A stretch of DNA of 64,000 nucleotides from Promethearchaeota archaeon. GTDB taxonomy: Archaea; Asgardarchaeota; Lokiarchaeia; Sigynarchaeales; SOKP01. Below are positions 49,793 through 59,241 of this stretch, piece after piece. The stretch covers positions 24,072 through 88,071 of the forward strand of contig JAGXNR010000004.1 in assembly GCA_019894875.1 (NCBI GenBank), read 5' to 3'. Made by a program: the position numbers and the translations under genes. Numbering within the stretch: the stretch's first letter is position 1; every line of letters begins with the position of its first letter. The notes under the pieces are model-generated. The model was given only the letters and a program-made list of their open reading frames with translations. It searched no databases and was not told the DNA's origin.

Positions 49793-52171
49793 TTAATATT
49801 CTGTTCGATCCATAATTTCATCTTGTGCGATTTTTGATAATTCAGTGAAATATACCGAATATCCCGCGATTCTTACTACTAATCCTCTATAATTTTCAGG
49901 ATTTTTTTGAGCTTCGTATAGAGTCTCTTTTCCTACGACATTAAATTGGACTTGGTAACCACCTTCAGGTTCAAAGTAAGTTCTAATTAATGGTATTAGA
50001 AGATCCAATTTTAGTGTATTTGGATGGAACGACAAAATTAACGAATTACCATTTGTCATCAACTCATTTTTTAACTTCTTAACAGAATTAAGAATGGCTG
50101 TAGGTCCTTTTTCATCCATGTTACTTGTAGGACAAAGACCATTCGAAAGTGGTTCCGTTTTTCTCCTACCATCCGCAGAAGCACCTGTAAAAACACCAAA
50201 TGCTAAATGAAAAGTTGTGGAATAAATTCCAGGATTAAACTTCCCTCCGCGATAATTGGAATGCTTAGAAATTTCTTCACAATATAATTTTGCGACATCC
50301 ACGGCGATTTGGTCAACATAATCGTTGTCATTACCAAATTTAGGTATTTTATTTATGAATAACTCCCGCCATTCTGTACCTTTTTTTCCTTGATAAACAC
50401 CCCTATAATTTTTAGTAAGCATCTGAACTATTTCTTTAAAAGAAAGGATTTTATCTTCAAAAACAACTTTTTTAATTACTGCAAGACTATCTGAAACGGT
50501 GGCTAAACCAACCAGTTGAGGCCCAGTAAAATTATATATAGCACCACCATTAGTTATATCTAATCCTCGGTCTATACAATCATCTATAGTTGCTGATAAA
50601 AATGGTTGAGGTGTAAGTTCAGCTATTGATTTATCAAGAAAAAACATAGTCTTTACCATATAATCAATGAAAAACTTTACCTGATCCTTAAAATTTTCCC
50701 AGAGATCTTCATAAAACGTGATTTTCTTTCCACTTTTAATTCCATATTCTTTTCGAGATAACATATCAATCCCATTATTTAATGCTAACTCTAAACATTT
50801 CACAATATTAAATTGATTTGCATTTGTTGATCCGAATGATTTATATGGGTGCTGAGGTTCAACACATCCTACTGGTGCATATTCTCTAGCATCCTCCCGA
50901 CTAAACCCCTGATTAATAAGACCAGGTATCATTACCTGATCATTAAGCAAAGCAATGCTAGTACCACTTTTTATTGATTCCCCAACTTTAATAAGAAAAT
51001 CTTCTGAAGTGTCTTTATGTATTCTAACACAAAATGTAGGTTGTACAGATTTAATATGGGTATAAGCGTCTAAAATAACCAGGGATAATTCATTTAAAGC
51101 ATCTTTTCCTTCACGATCTAATCCTCCAATTACTACATTTTCAGCAATAGGTGGACCCTCTACGGCTATAACTCCTTTTGAAATAACATAATTCCATAAG
51201 GTTGAGAGCTTGATAAAAAAACATTCTATAAGAAATTGTGCTTTATCTCTTGTAACCTTTCCTTCTTTTAAATCTGCTAAATAATATGGATATAAGTATT
51301 GATCTAATCGTCCTATTGAAATAGCAAAACCACCATCTTCTAAGCCACATATTAAATGAGTAAAATAAATTAATTGTATGGCTTCTTCAAAATTTTCTGG
51401 AGGTTTTTCTGAGATATTATGACAATTCTTACAGATATCATAAAGTTCTTTTCTACGGGCGGGATTTCGTTCTTTTTCTGCCATTTTTTTTGCTATACTT
51501 GAGAACCTTTGTATAAATTTGCTGGCAGCTTTCAATAATATGATTACTGATTCCAAAAATGTCTTTTTATTTCTATCTTTGAAATGTCTCTTTAAACTCC
51601 TTTCTGTTTTTTGAATTAATCCGTTGATTCCAGTCTTTAATAAATTTTCATGACCTGGAAAAAAATGACCAATTCCACTAGAGAGCTCAACATCTACAGC
51701 AAATACAAGCTTTTCCATTATATTTTTAATATCTTGGCTTAAATAAGATTGAAATCGCTCCTGTACTGTGATTTCTTCGTTTTTCCAATAAGCAATGAGT
51801 TTTTCTTTAATAAATTGCCGTTCTGGATCTGTTAAAAAAAGCTTTTGAACAGGACGAGTAGAATAACTGTCAATATCTTGTTCTATTGTATCTATTCGCG
51901 CTTCAGGAAATAAAGGTGTCCCCACATATTTTGTACATCTGTTTCCTACAATAAATTCATCTTGCCATATTTTCAGTGTCATATTTGTTAAATAATGATC
52001 CATAGCTTTTGCAAATCTAATAATCGGGTCTTCACTTTTCGTTTTTTTGTAAGATTCTGTAAACAATTTAGCCCTTTCGATACAAATTTCATGTGGTGAG
52101 TTTATTAACTCATTTTTCATTCTCAGTGTCCGTTCTTTATAATTGGAGATGGAATTTTGTTCTAATTGCAT
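49793..52171 (-). CDS. Glycyl radical enzyme (pyruvate formate-lyase superfamily, dehydratase/lyase type)
   Basis: 792-residue anaerobic radical enzyme. The C-terminal glycyl radical loop is RIAGYSVYF (Gly near 769), and the thiyl cysteine lies in APVGCVEPQ (near 430). GCVEP is the sequence of the diol-dehydratase/choline-lyase/arylacetate-decarboxylase branch, not of pyruvate formate-lyase, which has two adjacent cysteines. The N-terminal PFL barrel is complete. Such enzymes need a radical-SAM activase, normally encoded next door, and none is present in this window. The substrate cannot be inferred. It implies a strictly anaerobic life style. Confidence 0.9.
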   Translation of the reverse strand: MQLEQNSISNYKERTLRMKNELINSPHEICIERAKLFTESYKKTKSEDPIIRFAKAMDHYLTNMTLKIWQDEFIVGNRCTKYVGTPLFPEARIDTIEQDIDSYSTRPVQKLFLTDPERQFIKEKLIAYWKNEEITVQERFQSYLSQDIKNIMEKLVFAVDVELSSGIGHFFPGHENLLKTGINGLIQKTERSLKRHFKDRNKKTFLESVIILLKAASKFIQRFSSIAKKMAEKERNPARRKELYDICKNCHNISEKPPENFEEAIQLIYFTHLICGLEDGGFAISIGRLDQYLYPYYLADLKEGKVTRDKAQFLIECFFIKLSTLWNYVISKGVIAVEGPPIAENVVIGGLDREGKDALNELSLVILDAYTHIKSVQPTFCVRIHKDTSEDFLIKVGESIKSGTSIALLNDQVMIPGLINQGFSREDAREYAPVGCVEPQHPYKSFGSTNANQFNIVKCLELALNNGIDMLSRKEYGIKSGKKITFYEDLWENFKDQVKFFIDYMVKTMFFLDKSIAELTPQPFLSATIDDCIDRGLDITNGGAIYNFTGPQLVGLATVSDSLAVIKKVVFEDKILSFKEIVQMLTKNYRGVYQGKKGTEWRELFINKIPKFGNDNDYVDQIAVDVAKLYCEEISKHSNYRGGKFNPGIYSTTFHLAFGVFTGASADGRRKTEPLSNGLCPTSNMDEKGPTAILNSVKKLKNELMTNGNSLILSFHPNTLKLDLLIPLIRTYFEPEGGYQVQFNVVGKETLYEAQKNPENYRGLVVRIAGYSVYFTELSKIAQDEIMDRTEY

Positions 52172-52273
52172 TTATATCCCTAAATATTATCTATAATTTA
52201 GTTTAAATAAAATAATAATTACTCAGTTAAATATAGGTTTCTATTCTATTAAAGAAATACTGGCACTTTAGAT

Positions 52274-53110
52274 TTAAATATATTTCATTAAATGATTTTT
52301 GTTTTCAGGAGAAAATAATAGTTTAGATTTTCGTATATCTTTAAACCTTTTAATTGCTACGTCTAAATACCCTTCATTTGAATCGATTCCAATGAATTTA
52401 CGCTTTAAGATACTACATACTATTCCTGTGGTACCAGATCCTGTGAAAGGATCTAAAATAAAATCTCCTTCATTTGATGAAGCGGAAATTATTCTGTTTA
52501 AAAGCTCTAATGGTTTTTGAGTAGGATGTTTACCAAATTTTTTTTCATTTTTGGGGATTAATGGGATAGACCAAACACTTCTCATTTGTTTATCTTTATT
52601 TTTCAATTTATCCTTTGGATTATTCCATTTTTTCATCTTTTCATAATTAAAATTATGTTTCGAATCTTTCGACTTTCCTGCCCATAGAACAACTTCATGA
52701 CTATGTGTAAAATACTTGCATGAAAGATTCGGTGGAGCATTAGGTTTAAACCAAATTATATCATTAATTATATGAAAACCATTTTTTTCTAATAAATATC
52801 CTACTTTATATATGTTATGTAGTGTGCCAGAAACCCAAATAGTTCCATTCTCTTTCAATATTCTTTTACACTCATTTAGCCAAGATTCGATAAATGAGAT
52901 ATCTTCATTAAATCCCTTAGATTTATCCCAATCACCCTTATTCACAGAAACCATCTTCCCAGATTGGCAGGTAATGCCATCATTACTTAAAAAATAGGGA
53001 GGGTCAGCAAAAATTAAATCATACTTGTTGTTTTCAATTTTATTTAGGATGTTTAGAGCATCCCCATGATATAAAGTAAAATCTTCTTCTTGAAAATAAG
53101 GTTTTATCAT
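52274..53110 (-). CDS. Beta-class DNA N6-adenine methyltransferase, DpnA-like, orphan
   Basis: 278-residue methyltransferase. Catalytic motif IV FADPPYFLSNDG (near residue 35) precedes the SAM motif I DPFTGSGTTGIV (near 225), the beta-class order. Stretches such as KMVSVNKGDWDKSKGF, NLSCKYFTHSHEVVLWA and GKHPTQKPLELLNRII closely resemble M2.DpnII (DpnA), a GATC methylase that also acts on single-stranded DNA. The recognition sequence is therefore probably GATC or a related site, by homology only. No endonuclease or specificity gene lies within several kilobases, so it is likely a solitary methylase with a regulatory or replication role. Confidence 0.85.
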   Translation of the reverse strand: MIKPYFQEEDFTLYHGDALNILNKIENNKYDLIFADPPYFLSNDGITCQSGKMVSVNKGDWDKSKGFNEDISFIESWLNECKRILKENGTIWVSGTLHNIYKVGYLLEKNGFHIINDIIWFKPNAPPNLSCKYFTHSHEVVLWAGKSKDSKHNFNYEKMKKWNNPKDKLKNKDKQMRSVWSIPLIPKNEKKFGKHPTQKPLELLNRIISASSNEGDFILDPFTGSGTTGIVCSILKRKFIGIDSNEGYLDVAIKRFKDIRKSKLLFSPENKNHLMKYI

Positions 53111-53265
53111 TTTAAAATGAGAATACGTAAATTATATTCAATTTGATAGAACAGATTAAGAAATTATAATACCTTTTAATTATTAACTTTAAAGTTTAAT
53201 ATTATCTAGTAATTAATATATAAGAAGAGTCTCAAAATTTTACCATTAACAAAAGAGAATTGAGT

Positions 53266-54207
53266 ATGATAAATAAACAACGGTTTGAGGAGTTGTTTAA
53301 TCAGCACCTTATTAAAGATATTTTCGAAGAACAAATTGAAATCGTTCTTTCAGGGCAATATGGTAAAGCGCTCGAATTATTAAGGGATGCTGAGGCAACA
53401 GGATTATTTCCAGCATTAGTAGGCCCACCTGGCGTCGGAAAAACTATTTTATGTAGATATTTCGCTAGGTTTAGAGCTGAAGAAAATAAGAATAAAAGTT
53501 TCAATTGGTTAACAATGGATGAGAGTATCAAGCCTTCACATTTTCTTGGATCTTTTGATCCCGCAATCACCTTGAAAAAAGGTTTTGTGTTAGAAGCATT
53601 TAATCCCGGACCTTTATTGAATGCGATGTTAGAAGGTGGAACGTTCCTTGCAAATGAAATTAACAGGGCGACAGAATACTCTCAAAATACATTATTAGAA
53701 CCTTTAGAAGAAGCCTCAATAGGTATACCTCATTTAGGGAGGATAAAAGCTGATAAAGATTTCTTTTTTATATGTGCAATGAATCCCGAAGAACTCTCTG
53801 GGACTCATAGATTATCTGAAGCATTAAAAGACAGGATAAAAGTGTGGATAAAATTGACGTATCCTGATAAGTCAACTGAACTAGATATTATAAGAATTAA
53901 TTTGCCTGAACATTTTCTAACAGAAGAATCCGAATTAGAATTAATTTATTCAATCATCAAAGAAACCAGGCAAAATAAAGTTGATATTGAAATCCCTGCC
54001 TCTATAAGAGCGGGAATTGCTATAGCAAAATTATTGGGAAGAAGAAGACTTATTGAAAAGGAGAAAAAAATTGAAGAAAAAGAATCTGTATATGTTCTTC
54101 TCTCTGAGATTTCTAGAAATGTTTTACTAGGAAGTATTAAACCTAAACCCGGTGTAAAAGTAGAAGATGTTATAGAAAATATCATCCAAAAAACTTTAGG
54201 GGGATAA
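53266..54207 (+). CDS. MoxR-type AAA+ ATPase
   Basis: About 313 residues from ATG 53266; a TTG two codons upstream is an alternative. Walker A GPPGVGKTI (near residue 50), Walker B/MoxR motif LANEINRATEYSQN (near 127), sensor ICAMNPEELSGTH (near 168) and the arginine-finger region EALKDRI. MoxR ATPases remodel or insert cofactors into partner proteins together with a vWA protein (RavA-ViaA, NorQ-NorD and CoxD-CoxE are known examples). The vWA partner starts 4 bp after the stop, and a SWIM-like protein follows, forming a three-gene unit. Confidence 0.9.
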   Translation: MINKQRFEELFNQHLIKDIFEEQIEIVLSGQYGKALELLRDAEATGLFPALVGPPGVGKTILCRYFARFRAEENKNKSFNWLTMDESIKPSHFLGSFDPAITLKKGFVLEAFNPGPLLNAMLEGGTFLANEINRATEYSQNTLLEPLEEASIGIPHLGRIKADKDFFFICAMNPEELSGTHRLSEALKDRIKVWIKLTYPDKSTELDIIRINLPEHFLTEESELELIYSIIKETRQNKVDIEIPASIRAGIAIAKLLGRRRLIEKEKKIEEKESVYVLLSEISRNVLLGSIKPKPGVKVEDVIENIIQKTLGG

Positions 54208-54211
54208 TCAC

Positions 54212-56701
54212 TTGGGGATCTTTCCCGAAAATCCATGTGAATTTGCTGTTGAGTTTATAAGAAGGATGAGAAGCCATCCAGATACTATTCAGATTCCTTC
54301 TTCAAGACAAGTATTATCAATTCCTAAATTAATAGTATCAAGATATTACCGTAAAGGTTTTGTAACGCCAAATGATTTTATCGAAATAAGTACAGTTACA
54401 TCGTTCCCAGATAATCAAAATTTAGCAAAGGATATTGCTTTTGAAGTTTTATTTCCAAATTATAAGAAGAACATTATGAACTCTCTCTTTAGTGATGGAG
54501 ATATTTCTGATTTTGATGAAAAGGGTATAACCCCCGAAATGAAATCAGAATTAGATCAATTACAGGAATTAATTGACGAAATTGAAATGTCTCGATCCAT
54601 CGATACTAATTTTATCGAACAAATGGAACAGTTTATGGAGACTCTAAACAACAAAAGAGACGAAGAGCAAATTAAGGCTGCAATGAACTTTTTTAATGAC
54701 GATTCTGAATTATATAAAGAGGAAATTAATTCTTTTAACAAACTACTTGAGGAAGCCAAAAAAAGGTTAATTCAAAGAATTAATTCATTAGATCCTGATG
54801 ACATAAAAGCAAGTCATTCATTGAGATTAGATGAATTAATTCAAGAAAAGTCAAAACGATCGTGGGAAAAATTAGCTAGTAAAGCTCTTAATGAAAAAGA
54901 TATTTCTCAAGATTTAGAGAATTTGATTAATTCTGGAAAAATTGAAGATTTACTTCAATCTATCAAATACCTTGATAAAACTGACGCTATTTCTAGTGAA
55001 TATTTGCAAACTCTAAAGGATCAGCTGCAAAATCATATAGATAATTTAGATCAATTGTTTAATGCTGCCAAAACATTAGGAGAAGCTCCTAATTTTAATT
55101 TAGAAAATGTCTTAAATAATTCATTGCAATCTTCTTCATTTGAACATAACTTTAATTTAGCAAATTCACTTGATCAATTTTATGGAACTAACTTAAGGGC
55201 ATCGTTGCTTGATAAGTTTAATCAACAAAATAACAATTCTAAAATGAACCTTTCGCTTGAATCATTAACTAAAACCGCATTTGCAAATAAATCTTGGAAT
55301 TCTCTTTTCAATCAAGCACTTCAAAATGCCATAAAAGAAGCAATGACCCAACCCAAGAAGTTTGAGGCTTTTAAAGCTCTTTCTCACCAATTACAACAAC
55401 TTGCAAATAGCTGTCAGAATTTACATTGTAGCCAAAAAATGGCTCAAAATATTCCAGATCTTACCACTCTGACTTTAAAATCAAGTGAATTACCTTATCA
55501 ATTAAAAAATGTCACTGAATTTTTAAGGAAAATAGGATTAAATCCCCAATCAGATGACATAAAGAAGGTTGGTAAGAAGCTTAAAATGCCAGAGGAAGAG
55601 ATTTATGAGTTAATTGAACCAAATTATCAATTATTGAAAAAACTAGTTGAGAAAAAGACGGCAGATTTTCAGCGATTAAGTAATTTATTGAATCAAATCA
55701 AGGACCAGTTAAATCCCGAAAGAGTTAATGAATTAATTGCTAGCGCATTAGCTTCTGATAATAGAGACGCTTTAGGTGCTTTAGGGAACTTCAATTTAAG
55801 TGAAGCATTAAAAGGAACCCAACAGGTGGGGGGTAAAGAAGCACAAGATAAAATGATTTCTTGTTTATCGGCAGGGAGTGGGGAAAATTTACTTAAACAA
55901 TGGTTCATGCATCGAGATAAATTACCTCAGTATGCTAAACAAAAAGTAAAAGAATTAGCGAAGAAAGTTTTAATTGAACTCGGCATATATTATTCACGAG
56001 CTCGTTTAGGTAGTTCTACAACGGGTCCGATTCCGATAAATATTGTTAGACCTTATTCAATAGGGGATGATTTTGAAAATATTGACCTTGAGGAAACAAT
56101 TTATAACATATTAGAAAAAGGAAAAGAACTGGATCATATACAATATGATGATTTTTTCGTTTTTGAGACTGCTAAAGGTCTCAGAACAGCGTGTTTTGAA
56201 CTTGACATCTCAGGAAGTATGACTGGTGAAAAACTTGCCTATATGAGTATTTGTGTGACTATGCTTTGTTATGGGATGCGTAAGGATGAACTTGGGATCT
56301 GTTTTTTTGAATCTGATACACATGTTCTAAAAGATTTAAATCAAAAAATCGATTTAGAAAAATTAGCAGATGATCTCCTTTCTGTTTCTGCTCGGGGAGG
56401 TACAAAATTGCAAAGTGCTCTAGAATGGGCAAATAAACAATTTAAAGATCACTCCTATTCACGTGAAAAAATAAATATTTTGTTTACTGATGCGGAAATT
56501 TATGATCTTCAAGAAGCCATGCAAGAATTTAGGGTAATGCGTTCTCTTGGAGTAGATTTTATTTTAGTTTGCCCTGAAACTTCTTACAACTTAAAAGAAG
56601 CTAATAAAATGGTAAAAGTTGCAGGAGGACAATTACTTACAATAAAAGATTGGGATGAATTCCCAAAATTAATATCCGAAATCATTAAATCAAGATTTTA
56701 A
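54212..56701 (+). CDS. CoxE-like von Willebrand factor A domain protein
   Basis: 829 residues. The N-terminal part (NPCEFAVEFIRRMRSHPDTI, PSSRQVLSIPKLIVSRYY) matches the CoxE/MoxR-associated vWA family. A long helical middle follows (about 90-560, Gln/Asn/Leu-rich repeats of short helices). The C-terminal vWA domain has the MIDAS motif DISGSM (near 665), the Thr/Gly loop RGGTKLQSALEWA (near 730) and LFTDAEIYD (near 755). It should bind a divalent metal and a client while the MoxR ATPase drives remodelling. TTG start at 54212, four bases after the MoxR stop; the next gene begins 8 bp after its own stop. Confidence 0.85.
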   Translation: MGIFPENPCEFAVEFIRRMRSHPDTIQIPSSRQVLSIPKLIVSRYYRKGFVTPNDFIEISTVTSFPDNQNLAKDIAFEVLFPNYKKNIMNSLFSDGDISDFDEKGITPEMKSELDQLQELIDEIEMSRSIDTNFIEQMEQFMETLNNKRDEEQIKAAMNFFNDDSELYKEEINSFNKLLEEAKKRLIQRINSLDPDDIKASHSLRLDELIQEKSKRSWEKLASKALNEKDISQDLENLINSGKIEDLLQSIKYLDKTDAISSEYLQTLKDQLQNHIDNLDQLFNAAKTLGEAPNFNLENVLNNSLQSSSFEHNFNLANSLDQFYGTNLRASLLDKFNQQNNNSKMNLSLESLTKTAFANKSWNSLFNQALQNAIKEAMTQPKKFEAFKALSHQLQQLANSCQNLHCSQKMAQNIPDLTTLTLKSSELPYQLKNVTEFLRKIGLNPQSDDIKKVGKKLKMPEEEIYELIEPNYQLLKKLVEKKTADFQRLSNLLNQIKDQLNPERVNELIASALASDNRDALGALGNFNLSEALKGTQQVGGKEAQDKMISCLSAGSGENLLKQWFMHRDKLPQYAKQKVKELAKKVLIELGIYYSRARLGSSTTGPIPINIVRPYSIGDDFENIDLEETIYNILEKGKELDHIQYDDFFVFETAKGLRTACFELDISGSMTGEKLAYMSICVTMLCYGMRKDELGICFFESDTHVLKDLNQKIDLEKLADDLLSVSARGGTKLQSALEWANKQFKDHSYSREKINILFTDAEIYDLQEAMQEFRVMRSLGVDFILVCPETSYNLKEANKMVKVAGGQLLTIKDWDEFPKLISEIIKSRF

Positions 56702-56709
56702 CAATAAAT

Positions 56710-59073
56710 ATGACAGAAAAATCTATTTTAAGTTTAATAGTTGAAAAAATTGGATTAACCTTATACCAAAAGTCTCTTAAATTCCCTAGTAATAAAATAA
56801 ATATTATTTTCATACGAGATGAACCGTTAAAGATTAGAAGTGTCATTTTGGATAATGATCGTGAATATCACCTTATTATCGATGAGAAAAATAATGAAAT
56901 TTTTCACGATTGTCCGTTGTTTTTAATCCACTCAGAAAGAGATAAAAAGATTTGTGTTCACTTAATCAAATTGCTTATGGTTGTTAAAACCCAATATTCA
57001 AACAAAGTTTTAGCGAATTTAGATAAATATATCCTTTCTTCTGATGATTTAGGTTCTAAAAAAAAGGCTAAGAACTTTCAAATATTAGCCGATAATTGCT
57101 TCGAAGGTAATAATTGTGTTGAAGCACTGAATTATTTGAACAAGGCAATAATAAGCCAAGATAATAACGAGGGCATAATTGAAAATTTTCTAACTTTAGC
57201 AATTAATAATAATTTATTCATTGAGTTTTTTGAATTCTTGAAAAAAGGTTATGATGATGAATTAAATGATTATTTCATTCAATTTAATGATTATATTGAA
57301 GTAGGATTCGAAAGGTTCCTAAATGTTATCCATAAATATTCATTTTATAATATACTAAAAATTATTGAATTAATAGATAAAATTGTAGAATTTAAAGGAA
57401 TCTCGCTTATCAAACCTCTCATTAGGAAACTGAACAAACTCATTAATAGTAAACATTTTAATGACAATTACTTATCCATTTATCTAATACTAAAAAATAA
57501 AAAGGATTTAGTAGAATATAATAAAGAGTTTAAGGAAATTGTTACTCAAGATAGACTAACTAAATTTAGAGGTAAATTAGTTTATTATTTCAAATCTGAG
57601 ATTGAAAATTTTTGTTTAATTGATAAATTAAAACTATTGAAAAAACATTTTAGCATAATAGGAATTCCTAAAGTGAGTTTTAACCGTGAATATAAAAATT
57701 ATAAACAAGAGATAAAACAACTAGAGAAAAAATTATATTTGAAAAAATTTGCATTCTTAAAATTGTTAACAGAAAAGTACAACATAAATGTTTCTAAAGG
57801 TGATTTCAGAAAAAAAAGAAATGCCTATATTGTAAAACATGATGAAGAAAATTTAAAAAATCCTGTATATAACTATATTATTTCTCGCCTTGGGTTTTTT
57901 GGGTTAAACGATCAAATTATTAAATCTTCAGAAATAGGAATTAATTATTTTTTTATGAAAGTATTGTTCTTAGATGATCTAAGCAGCTTCCAAGATGTTG
58001 ATTACTATAAGACACAATTTTGGGGTGAAAATGATTATACTATTAATTCGATCAATGGATTTTCTTTATTAAGTAAAAATGTGGAATATAGTTATGAGAA
58101 TGAACAGAAATATTCGGATGAGATAAATATTATTGAATGGGATTTAGCAAGTAAACCAATCCAAGGAAGCATTGTAATTGCTTATGGATCTCAGATAATT
58201 ATTCCGGACCAGGATAATCCTTTATTTCATGATTTAAAACCTTTTGATCTTTGCTATTGTAAAAAGACTCCTATTAAAATCGAAAGTAACATGGTTAAAA
58301 CTGTTAATGTTATTACGAAATGCTCATTTAAAGATGCTATAAAAAGTGTTTCTTTAGGAATGACATTTATTGAAGGCTATTATCCACTTTCTCTTGTTAA
58401 AGCAGTATTAGATAAAGAGATAAATCCATTTCAAGCAAATCGATTAGTTGTGGAAAACCCAAATAAAATATTTATCCCAAATTATGCTCAATTCATTCAA
58501 TCATTTAGAGAGTTTTTATTTAGTTTTGTTATTAAAGAAAAGAAATTTATCTTTGAAGAATTAAAATCAGATTTCGTTTCAAAAATAGACCAGTTATTAT
58601 TATTATTAGATTTAACCAATGAATTAAGTGGCTTAAATTTGCCTTTTTCCGAATTCCTGAGAGAGGTATTAACTCTAGATCTTAATATAAATGAAATGAG
58701 ATCGAAAATTATAAGCGAAACTCATAAATATATAATCTCTATTTTAGATAAACGAGTTCTCGGAAGTACTGAGATATTTGACTTAAAAAAGTTAAGGAAT
58801 ACTTCGTTTATTAAGTACGCGAATGAGATTTTAAAAATAAGAAAGGAAGAATTTGAATCAACAACCGTTACTAGGTTTTATGAAGATGATGAAATTAGAT
58901 ATGAACTTTCTGAAATTAACAAAACATATTATGGTAAAAAATTCTTGGAAATTCTTCAATTAAGAGATACAACACTGAAATCAGATGAATTTAAAAAGCT
59001 CCATAACTTTTCTTTAAAATTGAATCTTAAATTAAAGTACATTGATGTTAGAGTCAAAAAAAACCTATTATAA
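56710..59073 (+). CDS. Unknown 787-residue protein with SWIM-like zinc motif
   Basis: Third gene of the MoxR-vWA unit. An N-terminal beta-rich region ends in HDCPLFLIHSERDKKICVHL (residues 66-85): H66-x-C68 and C82-x-H84 fit a SWIM-type zinc site in which the first cysteine is His. A helical, TPR-like stretch follows (about 105-350), then a mixed domain (about 370-560) with DWD-free EWDLASKPIQGSIVIAYGSQ and a proline-rich IIPDQDNPLF, and a helical C-terminal third. No catalytic motif is recognised. SWIM domains bind DNA or proteins, and SWIM proteins recur beside MoxR-vWA pairs, so this may be the client-recognition or effector component (inference). Confidence 0.65.
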   Translation: MTEKSILSLIVEKIGLTLYQKSLKFPSNKINIIFIRDEPLKIRSVILDNDREYHLIIDEKNNEIFHDCPLFLIHSERDKKICVHLIKLLMVVKTQYSNKVLANLDKYILSSDDLGSKKKAKNFQILADNCFEGNNCVEALNYLNKAIISQDNNEGIIENFLTLAINNNLFIEFFEFLKKGYDDELNDYFIQFNDYIEVGFERFLNVIHKYSFYNILKIIELIDKIVEFKGISLIKPLIRKLNKLINSKHFNDNYLSIYLILKNKKDLVEYNKEFKEIVTQDRLTKFRGKLVYYFKSEIENFCLIDKLKLLKKHFSIIGIPKVSFNREYKNYKQEIKQLEKKLYLKKFAFLKLLTEKYNINVSKGDFRKKRNAYIVKHDEENLKNPVYNYIISRLGFFGLNDQIIKSSEIGINYFFMKVLFLDDLSSFQDVDYYKTQFWGENDYTINSINGFSLLSKNVEYSYENEQKYSDEINIIEWDLASKPIQGSIVIAYGSQIIIPDQDNPLFHDLKPFDLCYCKKTPIKIESNMVKTVNVITKCSFKDAIKSVSLGMTFIEGYYPLSLVKAVLDKEINPFQANRLVVENPNKIFIPNYAQFIQSFREFLFSFVIKEKKFIFEELKSDFVSKIDQLLLLLDLTNELSGLNLPFSEFLREVLTLDLNINEMRSKIISETHKYIISILDKRVLGSTEIFDLKKLRNTSFIKYANEILKIRKEEFESTTVTRFYEDDEIRYELSEINKTYYGKKFLEILQLRDTTLKSDEFKKLHNFSLKLNLKLKYIDVRVKKNLL

Positions 59074-59241
59074 TTGGAGATAAGCATATTAGAGAAATTT
59101 GGTTTCAATGTATCTTCTTTTGAAACAAAAATTAAGAAAATTTCATAATTGAGATATGAATATGTTTTTATTTTGCATATATTTTATTTTAAATAGATTC
59201 TGAAAGTTAAATTTAGAAATAGTAAATAAAATTCACAAAAA

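Noticed and set aside
52274..53110. Methyltransferase considered as part of a restriction-modification system
   Set aside because: Neighbouring genes are a glycyl radical enzyme and a MoxR ATPase; no nuclease or specificity subunit is adjacent.
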